Source of the DNA: Cervus elaphus
Taxonomy: Eukaryota; Chordata; Mammalia; Artiodactyla; Cervidae
DNA: 64,000 nt
Direction: 5' to 3'
NCBI RefSeq assembly: GCF_910594005.1
Contig: NC_057826.1
Coordinates: 19,563,501-19,627,500 of the forward strand
Shown: in pieces, positions 21,936 through 34,464 of the stretch
How the letters are laid out: each line of letters begins with the position of its first letter
Position numbering within the stretch: the stretch's first letter is position 1
Position numbers and translations under genes: made by a program
Notes under the pieces: generated by a model
Seen by the model: the letters and a program-made list of their open reading frames with translations, nothing else
What the model was told of the DNA's origin: nothing
Database searches by the model: none

Positions 21936-23499
21936 TACTTACTTAATAATAACCAACGTGATATATCTACAAAGGGATATCATACAATTTTTAAGTTATC
22001 TTCCATCTTCAAATACTACTGTCACTTTCTATAATTTAAATGCCACATGAGTTAGTCTTAATTACCTTCAACTTGGCCATTCTAATTGTCTACTTCTATA
22101 TCCCACTGTGATCCCATTAACATGGCCTCTTGAGGTTAATTTCAAGATATTTACGATCACCTACAGTTGATTCCTCCCTATTTTTTAATGAATTTCTACT
22201 GGTAAATAATTACTTTAAATAAATTAGCTAATTTCCAGACCATGTAGTTGCTTCCACTAGGAATCCACTGAACTATATTTGTTTTTCACCAGCTGTCTGG
22301 ATAATTATATTTAGTCCACATTTTTTTAAAGTCAGTAGAGAATGAATATGTTAATAATTAGCCCCTCTTCAATCCTCTTAAAGCTTATGCAAGAGGCTCA
22401 GAGTGAAGAGGGCTTAGTGAGGGCTTAAAATCAATTCTTGACGTAACAAAGGTAAGAGCTACAAGGTAAACACATCAGTGAATGACTTCAGGCTTCCCAG
22501 GTGCATCCAGGTGTCTTGCTGCAACAAAAATCAAATGACACTAAATGTAAGTTGGCATATGGAACTAAAAGGTTTACCCTCAATTGTCAATTTTTCAGTA
22601 GGGAAAAGGAGCAACAGAAAGAGCCCACTGCAATCTTAACACAGAATTTCCATAAAACTGGAAGGTTTCCACTTTGTTCTCATATTTACAAATGTAAATC
22701 AATTCAGCCAAGACAATGACTTAAGAAAAAAAGTCTACAAAACTTTAGGCTAGACAACAGCTATTGTTTCAAGATTTATGTAACTTGTGCAAAACATTAC
22801 TTCAAATTCTGTATTTAAAAAACAACACAGAGGGGCACTGGTTCCAGGTGAGATGACTGAAGTACACGCCTCTCATTCTCTCCCCTGAATGCAGCTCTAA
22901 CACCTGGACAGAATACGTGAAGGAGCTATTTGAGGACTCTGAAAAATACATGATGATGGCAGAATGGGGGAGAAGTGCTAAACTCAAAATATCACCAAAC
23001 CACTGATGGGTTTCTCCGTATTTTCTTCCAAAACGCCCCAGCCTCAGCTCAAGGCAACCAGACACCTGGAAGTGATCACCAGGATGTAGACAGAGGAAGA
23101 AAATCTGCAAATCCTTTTAAGCTCCACCTTAATAAGCAGAAGGTGGGATTCCTAACCCTGGAGAGAATAGGGAAATTTCCCATTTTTCTTCTTTGTTTCC
23201 ATTTTCTTGCTTCTTGGCAATCATAAGGTGGTGGCAGGCAGAAGGGACCACAGTCACTAAACCTCTGAGGGAAATGAGCCTTTCTTCCTCTCCAATCAGA
23301 GGACCAATGGCTCTGGAGATGTAAAGGTAAAACATCTTTTGCTGTCTTGCATTCTGTCTTCATGCCTTTTGTTTCAGAAAAAGGCAGTCATGACAAACGC
23401 AATGCCCCATTCTAAAGTCCCACCTTTGTGTCTGGAGGACTTTAAAAAAGGGAACCTAAGGGAAAACAGGAGATAATGAAGAAAATGACCCGTATAAAT
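21936..23499. other. No gene recognised; possible L1 upstream part at 22830-23100
   Basis: 22830-22960 ('ggttccaggtgagatgactg', 'aacacctggacagaatacgt') could be the 5' side of an old L1 whose ORF2 end follows at 23500, but the match is too weak to be sure. The rest is unassigned. Confidence 0.4.
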
Positions 23500-24200
23500 A
23501 GAGCCAGTTGATTTTGACCACGATGCAAAGGCAATTCATTAGAATGATCCACCAAAGAAATTAAAAAGGTAGACTGCACTTCTTCCAAATTAAAAATTCT
23601 TGCTCTGAAAAAGATACTATTAATAAAGAATAAAATAAAAAATAAGGTACAGACTGGGGAAAATATTTGCAAATCACATATTCAACAAAGGATTTGTATC
23701 CAGAATAACCAAAAACCAAAACCAAAAAAAAAAAAAAAAAAACCCCTCCAAAACTAAGCAAAGAAAAGAAACAATCCAATTAAAAATGGGCAAAAGACTT
23801 GAACAGACCCTTCACCAGAAAGGACATACAAATGGTTACAAGCAGGCACATTACGAAGGGTGCAGGTAAGCTTCAAGGAAGCACAAGAAAAAATGCTCAA
23901 CATTACAGAAATGCAAATTAAAATCAGAACAATATTTAAATGACATCTTTGCAAAGGCAAAAACTACGGGGATGAACAACACATCAATAGTTGCCAGGCT
24001 TCACATGTGGGGAGAGAGTGAGGGAACATTCCCGGAGATGGAACGGTTGTGGGAACAGTTACACAAATCTACACATGTTAAAACCCAAAGAATTATGTGA
24101 CGTTAAAAAAAGGCAACTTAACTTCTGTTTCTTGTTAATTTTTTTTAACCAACACAAAAATACCTCAAATTTACAAGAACATCTTATATAACTAAACAAT
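23500..24200 (+). mobile_element. L1 LINE relic, end of ORF2 and 3' UTR
   Basis: 'aaatatttgcaaatcacata', 'aaaaatgggcaaaagacttg', 'aaaatgctcaacattacag' and 'aaatgcaaattaaaatcaga' are the ORF2 C-terminus; 'tagttgccaggcttcacatg' and 'gttacacaaatctacacatg' are the 3' UTR. A run of about 20 A at 23723-23742 sits inside. Part of the ORF2 end is deleted (about 23940). Confidence 0.85.
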
Positions 24201-24965
24201 GTGAATATTGTACTGCACATTGCCAAAGAGATGGGTTTAACAGACAATGGGACGATGGAGTGATGTCATAATATTATTTAAACCAGGTTTATTTATAAAA
24301 CATTTAAAAAGACACCACAAAATCATCTCTTTTCAAAATTAACTGCTCAGCCACAATGAGTAGGACTGTTAAACACCCAGAGAGCCAGTACTCAGTAGAG
24401 CCCAACAGAGCTAGTCACAAAAGCATCTGGCTTTTGAGCTGCTGATGTTACAAAGCAGGTGAATCAACAGGGACACAGACGTTGAACTTGAAATCATCTG
24501 AAGTTTGCCCACGACAATCAGGTCTCATCTCTGTCCCCACAGGGCTTGACACACCGCCTCCAGCTCCTCAACAGGAAGTACTTAACGCACACACCACTTG
24601 CTTGAAAACCTGAAGAGCCATGTATACAAAAGGAAAAGGTCAAGGAAACCAGTGCCATTGAGAACATCTGCACTCTGTCACCACAACCACTACAGTCGGT
24701 TGATGCCTCCACAACCTGCCAGCAACTGAGCCTCATCTCTATAAGCCTCATGTTACAACTGAGGCTCTTCTCAGTGGAGCAAGCAGAGGGGAGGAATAGC
24801 TCTACACTGCACCGCTAAACCGAAATGATCCAGCCCAGTTTCAAAACACTGTGGTGAAATCACCTTCTTAACACAGGTCTCTGCACTACTTTTGTCACTG
24901 TGTTAGTTTTCCATTTCCTCAAAGCATTTTTTTACAGAGTCATTTTTGCCTATTTCCAAGAAAAT
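24201..24965. other. No gene recognised
   Basis: Unassigned; no conserved domain in the short open frames (for example 24518-24751 minus). Confidence 0.4.
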
Positions 24966-25160
24966 AACTCTGGTGGCTCAGCTGGTAAAGAATCTGCCTG
25001 CAATGCGGGAGACCTGGGTTCAATCCCTGGGTTGGGAAGATCCCCTGGAGAAGTGAACAGTTACCAACTCCAGTATTCTGGCCTGGAGAATTCTGTGGAC
25101 TATACAGTCCATGGCGTCACAAAGAGTTGGACACGGCTGAGTGACTTTCACGTTAAAGAA
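24966..25160 (+). mobile_element. Bov-tA SINE
   Basis: 'ctctggtggctcagctgg', 'gggttcaatccctgggttgg', BovA body 'ccaactccagtattctggcc', end 'gttggacacggctgagtgac'. Moderately diverged, with a short internal deletion after 'attctgtgga'. Confidence 0.94.
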
Positions 25161-25737
25161 AATAACAACCATTAAAAGGCTAACGCAGGTGTCAGACCTC
25201 CCCATTTGCATGGATGCTCCTGTTTAATATGCTCTATAAGATTTAGCACTGGCCACTCGACACATACAATAGTCACCAATGTGTTACTTTAAAAGGTATT
25301 CTTAAAACAGAATTTTTATTCTAATGATGAAGCTATGGATAATTTTTTTCTTCCTATTTTTCTTTACATCTTGAAGGTTCCCTATACAGAAATGTGAAAA
25401 CAGTGGAACTTTTCTTTTACTCCTAACTTGCCATAAATGATGACTGTGAACATTATGACTTCACTTTTAATACTTTTAGGGAAACCCTACTTTTTAGCAC
25501 CTCTATCTACATAATATCCCACCATCACCACTAAAATCAAGGGTGGGGGTGGTTGAGATATAGTAAACTTTCAGATCACACTGCCCTCACCAATTATTAC
25601 AAAAATAATCCAGTTACAAACATAAGGAAAGTCTGGTTATTTTTAAATGGGAGAGCCTCCTCCTTGATCTGTTTCACTTGCTCGAGAACACTGCATGGGA
25701 ACAGATAAAACATTTAATAAGCCTGTTTTGATTATAA

Positions 25738-25867
25738 TGTGTGCTTAGTCGCTCAGTTGTGTCCGAGCAACTACAGACCCCATGGACTGTAGCCCGCCAG
25801 GCTCCTCTGTCCTTGGGATTCTCCAGGCAAGAATACTGAAGTGGGTTGCCATTTCCTCCTCCAGGAG
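25738..25867 (-). mobile_element. BovA fragment of a Bov-tA SINE, antisense
   Basis: Only the BovA part is present: 'tgcttagtcgctcagttgtg', 'gactgtagcccgccaggctc', 'aagaatactgaagtgggttg'. It stops at 'cctcctccagga', before the tRNA-derived head, so it is 5'-truncated. Confidence 0.92.
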
Positions 25868-27220
25868 TTCTTTCTGATAATTCGAGCCTAAACTATATGC
25901 TACGTTGTTAATATTTACAAAGTGGTATTTCTTAAGGTTCTTTCAGGCAGGTACTTAAAAATAACCACCGGATTGTGTATGACTGAAGTCTGACTCACGA
26001 ACAGGCATGCGGCTCTTTGCTAGACGTCAGAAGGGAAAGGTGATGTCCCGTGACGCCACCACGGGAGCACTCTCCTTTCTGTTGCCTACGATGCCATGAT
26101 TTCTATTAGTCTCATTAGCCAGCAAAGACATCTGCATTCAAACTAAAAGCAATAAAGAGAAGTTCATCCTCACTCACAACTTCTTTTATAGAAAATTTAT
26201 TCGTTTTATATGATTTGAAGCCTAAAGTGAAAGGTTTCTTTTTGAGGTTGGACTGTATTAGCTATGCCGAGTGGCAAAAAAATCCAGTTAGAGAAGCAGG
26301 TTTGAGAAGGTCATTGCAAAGAGACGAACGAAGAAAGGAAAAACCGGATGTCATACGTGAAAACTGGTGATACCAAGTCAGGGGAGGGACTCCGATGGTT
26401 CCTAGGTTCTGACCATGGAAAGCACAGCAGAGGTGTCCTCACCTGAACAGTAATAGGATTGCAACAGATACTCCACAAATCCTTGACAACTAAAAAAACT
26501 CTCATTCTATAATTTTAGAGCAAGATTGAGACCTTGTTAGACAGTGAGCTGCTTAAGGGAACTGTCTTTTTCATCACGGTTAACTAGGTGCCTGGTACAT
26601 GAGAGATATTCCATAAATGGTTGCTGAACAGAAAGAATTACAAAAGAAACTGAACTGCATGCAAATGACCATTAACCCCCAGTGGACACTAACCACTGCT
26701 CCCTTTAAGTGCTCAGGACACTCCTAGTGTTGGCCATCAGCATCATCTCCTCCACTTCAGGGGCCTATGGAGCTGCACAGTGAGTTCACAAAGAGGTAAC
26801 TGATTTTTTTTAGACAAAATTCACTTTTCAGCTAATTTGTAAGTTGACAGTAGCGTGTACAGAGAAAAGCCTTTACTCTGCCAATTCTTTACAGCCCATT
26901 TGTGTTTGCATTACCAATGTCACTTTCAAACCACAGTTCTTCAGGCATCTTTGCAAACCAAGTGTCAAATTTGTAGCTGCTGCTTTAATTAAAACTAGTT
27001 AACCTAATCTGTAAGTCTACTAAGTAACCACAGAATGTCACAATAGGGCAAAAGCAAACAGGTGTGAGGGCCCCTCCCCAGTTCTGGGCTCTGGAAGGCT
27101 CCCACAATCGCCAGGAGGGCTGTGTTCTTAGCGGGACACATCCTCAGATGGAGGACCCCAGGCAAGGGCCCTAGTTTCAACCCCAATGTTTAATATTAGT
27201 AAATTTTAGTTTATTTCTTC
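25868..27220. other. No gene recognised; short L2 3' end inside
   Basis: Unassigned apart from an L2 3' end at 26538-26640 and a small hairpin 'cccgtgacgccaccacggg' near 26047. Confidence 0.45.
26538..26640 (+). mobile_element. L2 LINE 3' end
   Basis: 'gtgagctgcttaagggaact', 'taggtgcctggtacatgaga' and 'ccataaatggttgctgaaca' follow the L2 3' terminus (consensus pattern of 'gcctggcacatagtagg' then 'caataaatgtttgttgaa'). Confidence 0.65.
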
Positions 27221-27234
27221 ATAGCTTATTAACA

Positions 27235-27437
27235 TGCGTGTGTACATGGGCAGTCATTTCAGTCATGTCTGACTCTTTGCAAACCCAAGGACTGCAGCCT
27301 GCCAGGCTCCTGTGTCCATGAGATTATCCCAGAAGAAACACGGGAGCAGGTTGTCATTTCCTACTCCAGGGGATCTTCCCAACCCCATCTGCATTAGCAG
27401 GCAGATTCTTTACCACTGAGCCACCTGGGAAGCCCCA
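27235..27437 (-). mobile_element. Bov-tA SINE, antisense, with 14 bp target duplication
   Basis: Full BovA-tRNA composite in antisense ('catgtctgactctttgcaaa' to 'ccactgagccacctgggaag'). Perfect direct repeats 'atagcttattaaca' at 27221-27234 and 27438-27451 flank it, fixing both ends. Confidence 0.96.
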
Positions 27438-27679
27438 ATAGCTTATTAACAGCGCTAATATTTACTTCCTGCACTCCCAACACACACACCCATTTGGGAA
27501 AACACAGTTCTTTCTAGGTTCTCTGTGATAGCATGTCTGCTCTCAGGTTTCTGTTTCAAAGAGAAACCTATACCTCACCCAGTTTATCTAACCTTCTACC
27601 AACAAGCAGGACTTTCAAGCCAGATTCCACTCCCCCTTCTTTCCACATGTAACTTGGCTGAGAAGAGACTAGGAAGCAG

Positions 27680-27865
27680 TTTCAGGAGCAGAAAGACCAA
27701 GAGATTCAGAATCAGAAAATCTGGGTTCAAAATCTACCATTGCCAACCGTGTAATCTGGGGCCAGGGAAACAACCATTTCCGAGACGGTTTATTTTCAAA
27801 ATGAGGAAAATTCTATTTTGTTTGACTATCTTGGTTACTATAAAGATTATTATGAAAGATTAACA
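27680..27865 (+). mobile_element. MIR SINE relic
   Basis: 'gaatcagaaaatctgggttc', 'ccaaccgtgtaatctggggc', 'ttcaaaatgaggaaaattct' and 'ttactataaagattattatg' keep the MIR order. Confidence 0.65.
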
Positions 27866-28309
27866 GCAGTTATGAAGATCAAAGTGGCTTTATTTCTATA
27901 GCTGTAACTATTAATATATTATCATCTTTATTATACAAATGAACAGTAATTTATGTATATGCACTTTGTATGTACTTAATTTTAAAAAGAAAGGCAATTT
28001 TACTTGTTAATTACTTAATTGTAAATAATTATTATTTTAAAGACTAAAAATAGTTTTTACTGTTCTCATTCATGTTCTCTCCTTAGTAAGTCATTCTATG
28101 AAGCACTAACTCTCAACAGCAACAAATTCAAAAGACCTCTTTATGAAGTTTCAAGTCATCCATTACTATAATAAAGTTATTATGTAATTACAAGAATTAC
28201 ACTCCTTTAAGTAGAAAATTACAAAATTCAAAATAAGAATAACATATAAACTCAAAGTCACCCACAATCCTATCACCCAGAGATAAACTGCTAGCATTGA
28301 CTAGCTTTT

Positions 28310-28640
28310 AAAATTGAGATATTATGTAAAGTGCTCTCTATTCTCTGTAATTTAACATTATCCTGTGCAAATTTCTCTGTCATTTGATGTTCTTTGAAAC
28401 TCGGATGCCTAATCACAGTATGATAGTCTTCTATGTGTACGTGTCACAATTTAACCACTTTTTCACTATATGACATGTAGACTGCACCAAATTTTTATGT
28501 TATAAATACTAAAGCAATAAATATTCTTGAAATTTTTATAAAACTGTTTTTTGTGGAATCAAATCCTAGACGGTAGGACATAACCAGTTTGAAGTTTTTT
28601 GGCACATACTGTCAAACTGATGTTTATAAAGTTCATGCAG
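28310..28640 (-). mobile_element. Old L1 3' UTR relic, antisense
   Basis: 'ttataaatactaaagcaata', 'aaatattcttgaaatttt', 'tgtggaatcaaatcctagac' and 'ggcacatactgtcaaactga' resemble the antisense of an old L1 3' end. Strongly decayed. Confidence 0.55.
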
Positions 28641-29698
28641 TAAAACCCCACTTAACCAAGGTAATAGGTTAATAATTGGTTTAGAAATTAACAAGGCTGA
28701 TTTAAGCAGCAGCCCATAAACACACACACACCCCACCTTGGCCATTTCATCTGACATTAACATGATGCATTTTCTTTTATCAATTTCCTGATGTAGGGTC
28801 AATGTCTTTTTCATGAACAATCAGTCTCCAGATTGATGGTTAGGCTATCCTTCTCACACAAACCACACCCCCAAAAAAAGACAACAAGCCATCATCCTCA
28901 ACTTCCAATTACCCTTTTTTTATTAGGGTGGAGTACAAACTCAAAGACTCTCAAGACGCAAGCTAAAAAATCCTTATAGAAGTTTAATTATTCCTGCAAT
29001 CCTTTAGATTGCCATGACCATATCTAACTTAACAACATTCTTCTTGGAGGCTTGCCTTTGGAGGCTTTCCAAAGTATTTAGCATATTTCTGTAGAAAAAT
29101 AATGCTCACATTTAATCAGATTACATAAAATTTTAATTATGCAATTACAGTAACAAGTACCACAGACAAAAACAGGTTCTTGTTATAAATTAAACTGATT
29201 CATGATCAACATTCAACACGACCGGCCAGCCCAAAGGACGTGGGTGTCTAGAGGGTGGCTGCCACTTGAAAGTGTTGGCGTTGCAGACAACCATGAACTT
29301 GGCAGCAGAAGGAAGCAAGGAAGCGGAGGTCACCAAAGAGAGCTCTCATCTCTCAGCACCCTGAGAGAATGAGCATTATGTTTCAAAAGGCATTTATTAA
29401 CCCTGATGTATTATGTGTAGATGCGGAATACATTCACACAACATAGACTGCCCCTGAACTTAAAGGAAGAGCAGTGCTCACAGACAGACTTGCTCAATGG
29501 AGGCCAAGGGCAACAGGCCATGGTCTCTCTCCTATTTCCCCTCTTCCACCCAAGTGCAAATGTTGGATCTCAGGCTTGGTCCCCACCCCTCCTTCCTGTT
29601 CTATGTAAATTCAGGCAACAGTTGATCTCATCCCTACTCAAAGCTTCAAATATCATGTATGTAGTGAAGACCCACCAATTTACAACTCTATATAACCT
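28641..29698. other. No gene recognised
   Basis: Unassigned. Small open frames are without homology. Confidence 0.4.
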
Positions 29699-30020
29699 GA
29701 CTTCCCTGGTGGGGATAATGGATAGGAATCCGCCTGCCAATGCAGGGGACACAGGTTCAACCCCTGGTCCAGGAAGATCCTACATGCCGTGGAGCAACTA
29801 AGCTCATGCACCACAAGTACTGATCCTGTGGTCTAGAGCCCACAGGCCACAACTACTGAGTCCACGCACCCTAGAGCCCACACTCCACAGCAAGAGAAGC
29901 CGCAGGAGTGAGAAACCCACACACCACAGAAAGTACCCCCCTACTCCTCACAACTAGAGAAAGCCTTCACAAAGCAATGAAGACCCAGCACAGCCAAATA
30001 AATAAATAAGTAAATTTAAG
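29699..30020 (+). mobile_element. CHR-2 type SINE
   Basis: tRNA-like head 'acttccctggtggggataat', 'caggttcaacccctggtcc', then CHR body 'gtggagcaactaagctcatg', 'ggccacaactactgagtcc', 'acccagcacagccaaataaa' and an (AAAT)n tail. Confidence 0.94.
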
Positions 30021-30259
30021 AAAATACAATACTCACAGCCAGGGAATGACAACAGGCCACTACCCCAACACCTTTACTCTACAGATGCGAACTTTAAGGT
30101 CCAAAAATTCATGTAATTTAACCAAGACCCTGAGAACACAGCCCCTAATGTAAATGTCTAATGATGTACAAGCAGACCCACCAAACAGTCACCCCCTGGG
30201 TCCCTTCTTCTTTTGTTTACATACAACATATCTTTTGCAAGTGTTCAGAAAACCCGACT

Positions 30260-30329
30260 GAGTTAATATCAGAGACGTGTACTTTTTTCACTTGGAGTTA
30301 ATATCAGAGGTGTGTACTTTCTTCACTTG
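30260..30329. repeat. 35 bp tandem duplication (2 copies)
   Basis: 'gagttaatatcagag' begins units at 30260-30294 and 30295-30329, each ending in 'ttcacttg'. Three differences in 35 positions. Confidence 0.93.
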
Positions 30330-32294
30330 GGGTATGTAAGAAAACTTTCAGCAAAAGACTTCCTGCCATGTCTCCAACTGCAGAGTTACCTGAAAGCCCA
30401 CGACTACTTTGGAGGCAGCTAAAGTGTCAGAGATAAGATTCTCAGCAATCAAAAAATTCAAAGTCTAGTTGCCCAGATTCACAATCCTGAAGTCACTCCA
30501 AGAAGCTATTGTTGTACACGAGGCTTCCTCCTTCTATGAACCCTTACCTATCAGAATCTATTGTAAAGTTCCAGGGCAGAGACAGAAGAGAGAGTAGCAG
30601 GATGTCCGTAATTTGGTAACTCATCTGGTTTAAAATATATAGTTCAAAGGTTCATCACAAATGCAGTCATGGAAGGCCCCACGCAGAAAGCTCCCCAAGG
30701 TAAACTTCCCACAGAAGTGAAGTAATGTTACCTCACCAATTTTATCATTTAATTTCCCTGCCCCAATCTGAAGACCCTAGTGCTTACAAAGATTCAGGTA
30801 TCACTTCATCAAGCTCATGCAGGCAGGGGCCTGCCAGGCACCCAGGCCGTTGCCCCCAGACCTTGAAGCTGTCAAATCCACCAGGTTCCCCCTCAGCTCC
30901 AGCGCCTACCCGCCAACCGCATCAACCTCCTGGCCACGGCTAGGTGTGACGCATGAACGTATCCAATACGTGGTCCAAAGTTCCCCCTGACGTTTGTTTT
31001 TATGGGAAACACCAGCCAGTAAGTACCTTAAAACTCCCATGACAGGTTCTCCACAAGCATCTCTTCATCTGCCCTCATAAACATCACCCGTAAACTACAC
31101 GGGAGTATCCCCTTCCTCAATTTTCACATGACAATGTGGATAGTCAAAGGGCTCAGAAAGATGCCCAGTGTCCAGCCCAGACCTGCACGGAAGTCTTCCT
31201 TGCCTGCACAGCCACAGGGCCTCTGGTGAGGACCATGTCACCCCACGCCCATGGTACCCACCCCTGGCAGAGCAGCCTTCAGGTCACTCGCTCATTCATT
31301 ACAGCTCCCTGCTGCCCGCCTTTGTTTGTGTTGTATTGCTGTTGTTTGTTTCACAGGCTAGGATGGAGTCACATAAAACTTTGGACTTCTTGGAGCTCTC
31401 AGTTAATGTCGAGGGGTGTGTACAGAGGAATGACAGGACAAACATAGAACAGGCAAAAAATCATGCAAGAAAAAGACAGCAAAGTTGCTCCCTCCGACTG
31501 TACCATACTTCACAGTTTGCAAAGAGATTTCACATTGATTGAGTGCCTACCAGATTAACAGCTAAGCACTAAGGCTGAAGCTGGGGAACCTGGGACCCAG
31601 TTCAGGTGGCTGGAAGAGGTATCTTGGAGCTGAGACTTTGAAGCCTGGGGTAAGGCCTCAGGGAGGCTGGGGTGAGAGAGATGGGCATTCCAGAGCATTC
31701 CCCAAGGGCCTGAAAATGGGAAAAGACCTGAAGACCCAGGACTCTAGGCTGGAGTGCTAGGTTTTCACTACAGAGTAACAAGAGCTACCAATGAAAACCA
31801 GGGAAATGTTTACACAAAAACAGGGGGACTCAACTAAAACCAATGACCAGCTCTGCAAGAGAACAACAAACACAATGAGGTATTTGACTTTTGTTTTTCC
31901 CATAAAGATCTGTGGTTCTCAGAGTCACAAAGCTGAGACTACTCACGGTGGAATTTTAGAGTACCTGTCCTCCAAGACCTAAATCCACCTTTTATACTGC
32001 TTCATTGCCTCTGTTTTCACTGGAAAAGATTCATATCTTTTCACTTATGTGTTGCTACATTACAATTTCATTTGTATATTTCTGTATTTGTGTACCTATT
32101 CAGAGTACAAGCTTTCAGAGTATGACCAGCCCTTTTATTCCTTTTATATGGCCTATAAAATAATATTTACCATGAAAGTCACCCTACAAATACCATTTAA
32201 CTGATCAGAAAATCATCTCTTAATAATTCTTTTTTAAAAGAATTAGGCGTGATTATAGGAGAAGCCTCTGGAACATACCCATCTACCTGTTTCA
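30330..32294. other. No gene recognised; old repeat piece at 31535-31770
   Basis: 31535-31770 ('tgattgagtgcctaccagat', 'gagctgagactttgaagcct', 'gggcattccagagcattccc') is the same unnamed old repeat type seen at 18800 and 61760. Overlapping open frames at 31136-31542 share no known domain and run in two frames of one strand, which argues against coding. Confidence 0.45.
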
Positions 32295-32555
32295 CTCTTT
32301 ATAGTCCTGTTAATTTGCCCTTACTACATGTCAGGCACTGTTCTAAGCACTTTATTTCTATTAACTTATATCATCCTCCTAACAATCCTATGAGGCGCAT
32401 GCTATTATCACAATTATTACCACTTTACTAAAGGGGAAACTAAAGTACAAAGAGGTTAAGTAACTACTTGCCCAACATCACAAAGCTGGCGAGTAGTAGA
32501 GATAAGGTCTACATCCAGACAGTCTGGTTCTAGAGTTAATGCACTAAATCTCTAC
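32295..32555 (-). mobile_element. MIR SINE, nearly full length, antisense
   Basis: 'catgtcaggcactgttctaa', 'caatcctatgaggcgcatgc', 'aagaggttaagtaactactt', 'ttgcccaacatcacaaagct' and 'agtctggttctagagttaat' match antisense MIR across almost all of its length. One of the best-preserved MIR copies here. Confidence 0.9.
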
Positions 32556-34019
32556 ACATGAAAACACCTCTTTCAAAACACACATTGCACTTGAAAACTT
32601 ATGGGCCAAGTTTTGCTTCCTCTTCAGTTTCTGCGCTGTGGCAGTCATCACATATTTTATTTTGAAAATCTGACATACTGCAAACTTCAATTACTCTTTT
32701 AAATCACAAAAAATACAAAGATTTTTATGTGCTTCTAAATAATGCACTTAGATTTGGGCCTTGCATGCTGTTTATTCTAAGAAGTACATCTGCTCTTGGC
32801 ATCAAATATAACAAAATTAGCTATTTTATGATTATACAATAAGAATGTCAAGGCCATTGTCTGATCAAACAAATAGTGAATGATTAATGCTTCTCCTTAG
32901 ATTTCTTTCTAAACATAATCAATGTATAAATAGCTAAGCAAATTATTACTTGATTCAAACAACCTGCTATCTACAAAGACAAGAGAGTCCTTTACCTGTA
33001 AATGAGTCAACACACACTTGGACAAGGCAGCATCTGATGGGATACCTGTAAATATCTGCATAAATTTTGACTCAAAGAATCCCCCACCAATAGTAGTCAG
33101 TGTTGACATAAATCAGGAGAGTAAGCTGGTGATGACTGGAATGGCTGATTTCACAGGACAGTTAAGTGTTGCTTCAAACAGAAAATTTTTCAGTAGAAAT
33201 TTTCTGAAATCTTGCCTATGAATTATAAGACCAAGCTAGTTTGACTTATATCCCAAATCACTAACTACTACATATATTAATAATGAATTAATAGGTCAAA
33301 AGCATTCACACAGCATAACTACAATGATCAAAATGGAGAGAATAAATATGACAGCAAAAATTGGCATCAAAATATATTGAAAGAACAAATAACTAAGCCC
33401 ATTAAATTGGGTTCCTGTGCATGATATGAAGGAGTTCATAAAAAACCAACCAGTCAATATGCTCTAGACTATAAACACCCATTTTAATCCAAAAAGTAGC
33501 AAACACTAGGCAAAACAATTACTTTTTAAGAAAAATCATTTAATTTAGTTCATCATACATACAAATCACCACTTTAGGCACCATGCTTGGATTAAAAAAA
33601 TATCATCCTGCCAAGAGGACACAATTAGAACACAGTGAATTTTATTAGCGTGGCTTTCATCATGGTTCTCTTAATGCCTGTTGTTTATCTATACAAATAA
33701 AGAGCAGCCTGGGAACTGTCCTAGTTTCTTTGGGAGCTATCAACTGAAGCTAATGTTTCCTTAATGAGAAGGCCACTCTGAAAGGGCACTATGAACCTGG
33801 CCCGTTTCCTCTGCTATTTACACGGACACAAGCCCATCTGCAGCAGGGCAACATTAGCCTTGCGATGGAATCTCTGTATCCTCAAGTGATGTCTCTCAAT
33901 AGCCCTCACTGTGTTCACTTGTTCAGCTAAAAACAAAGGGGCAGCCTCCCTTCTCCCAATAAACAGGAAGTTTAAAATGAGTCTGATTGTACACACACAT
34001 GCAGCAGCCCAGTAGCTGA
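32556..34019. other. No gene recognised; 33620-33990 unassigned and repeat-free by eye
   Basis: No repeat family is visible between about 33620 and 33990, which has a more even base composition than the surroundings. It is the kind of stretch where a conserved non-coding element might lie, but no sequence sign proves it. Confidence 0.35.
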
Positions 34020-34130
34020 ATGGAGCTCCCTCAGGGGTAACATTAGCTTCTTCCTGTCCTGCTCATCTTTGAACACCCCCCTAGCACAGTACCTCGGACA
34101 TAACAGCCAATGCATGGAGCCCCTCCTCTT
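34020..34130 (+). mobile_element. L2 LINE 3' end, weak
   Basis: 'ctagcacagtacctcggaca' and 'taacagccaatgcatgga' resemble the L2 3' terminus (consensus 'ctagcacagtgcctggcaca'). Confidence 0.4.
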
Positions 34131-34386
34131 CCCTCAAAGGACTCCACACACATCCCAGAACTGAGTTACCAGTATACCTATTTGTTACCTATTTGGACTT
34201 GAAACACTTGTAAGGACTTAATGAGAAGCCACCATTCAGAAAATTTACCAGAGCACCTCAGTGTATTTCCCCACATATCACTCCCAAGTCTGTGGCTATG
34301 AAAATCTTTCTTAACTTCCTTTTTAAAATGAGACTGTTTGGAGAAATACTACGCTTGCGGCATACTAACACGGCAAACACACAAAA

Positions 34387-34464
34387 TACTGGGTAAGCCA
34401 AAAAGTTTATTCATTCAGGTTTCACTACTAAAAACCCTGAACAAACCTTTGGCCAACTCGATAT
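34387..34464. mobile_element. Miniature mariner element (MADE1-like MITE)
   Basis: About 78 bp with inverted ends: left 'gtaagccaaaaagttt' and right 'aaacctttggccaac', each continuing into 'attcaggtt' and 'aaccctgaac'. TA dinucleotides lie at both borders, as for Tc1/mariner targets. The 'ccaaaaagttt' end is that of the mariner families known from ruminants and primates. Non-autonomous; no transposase. Confidence 0.75.

Noticed and set aside
23723..23742. A-run as a retrocopy tail
   Set aside because: Lies inside a continuous L1 ORF2 segment; an expanded A-run, without flanking duplication.
26040..26062. Hairpin 'cccgtg...cacggg' as a terminator or regulatory element
   Set aside because: Six base-pair stem of a kind frequent by chance; no surrounding gene.
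31136..31542. Two overlapping frames of 103 and 124 residues
   Set aside because: Same strand in different frames, neither with homology; the 3' side enters an old repeat.
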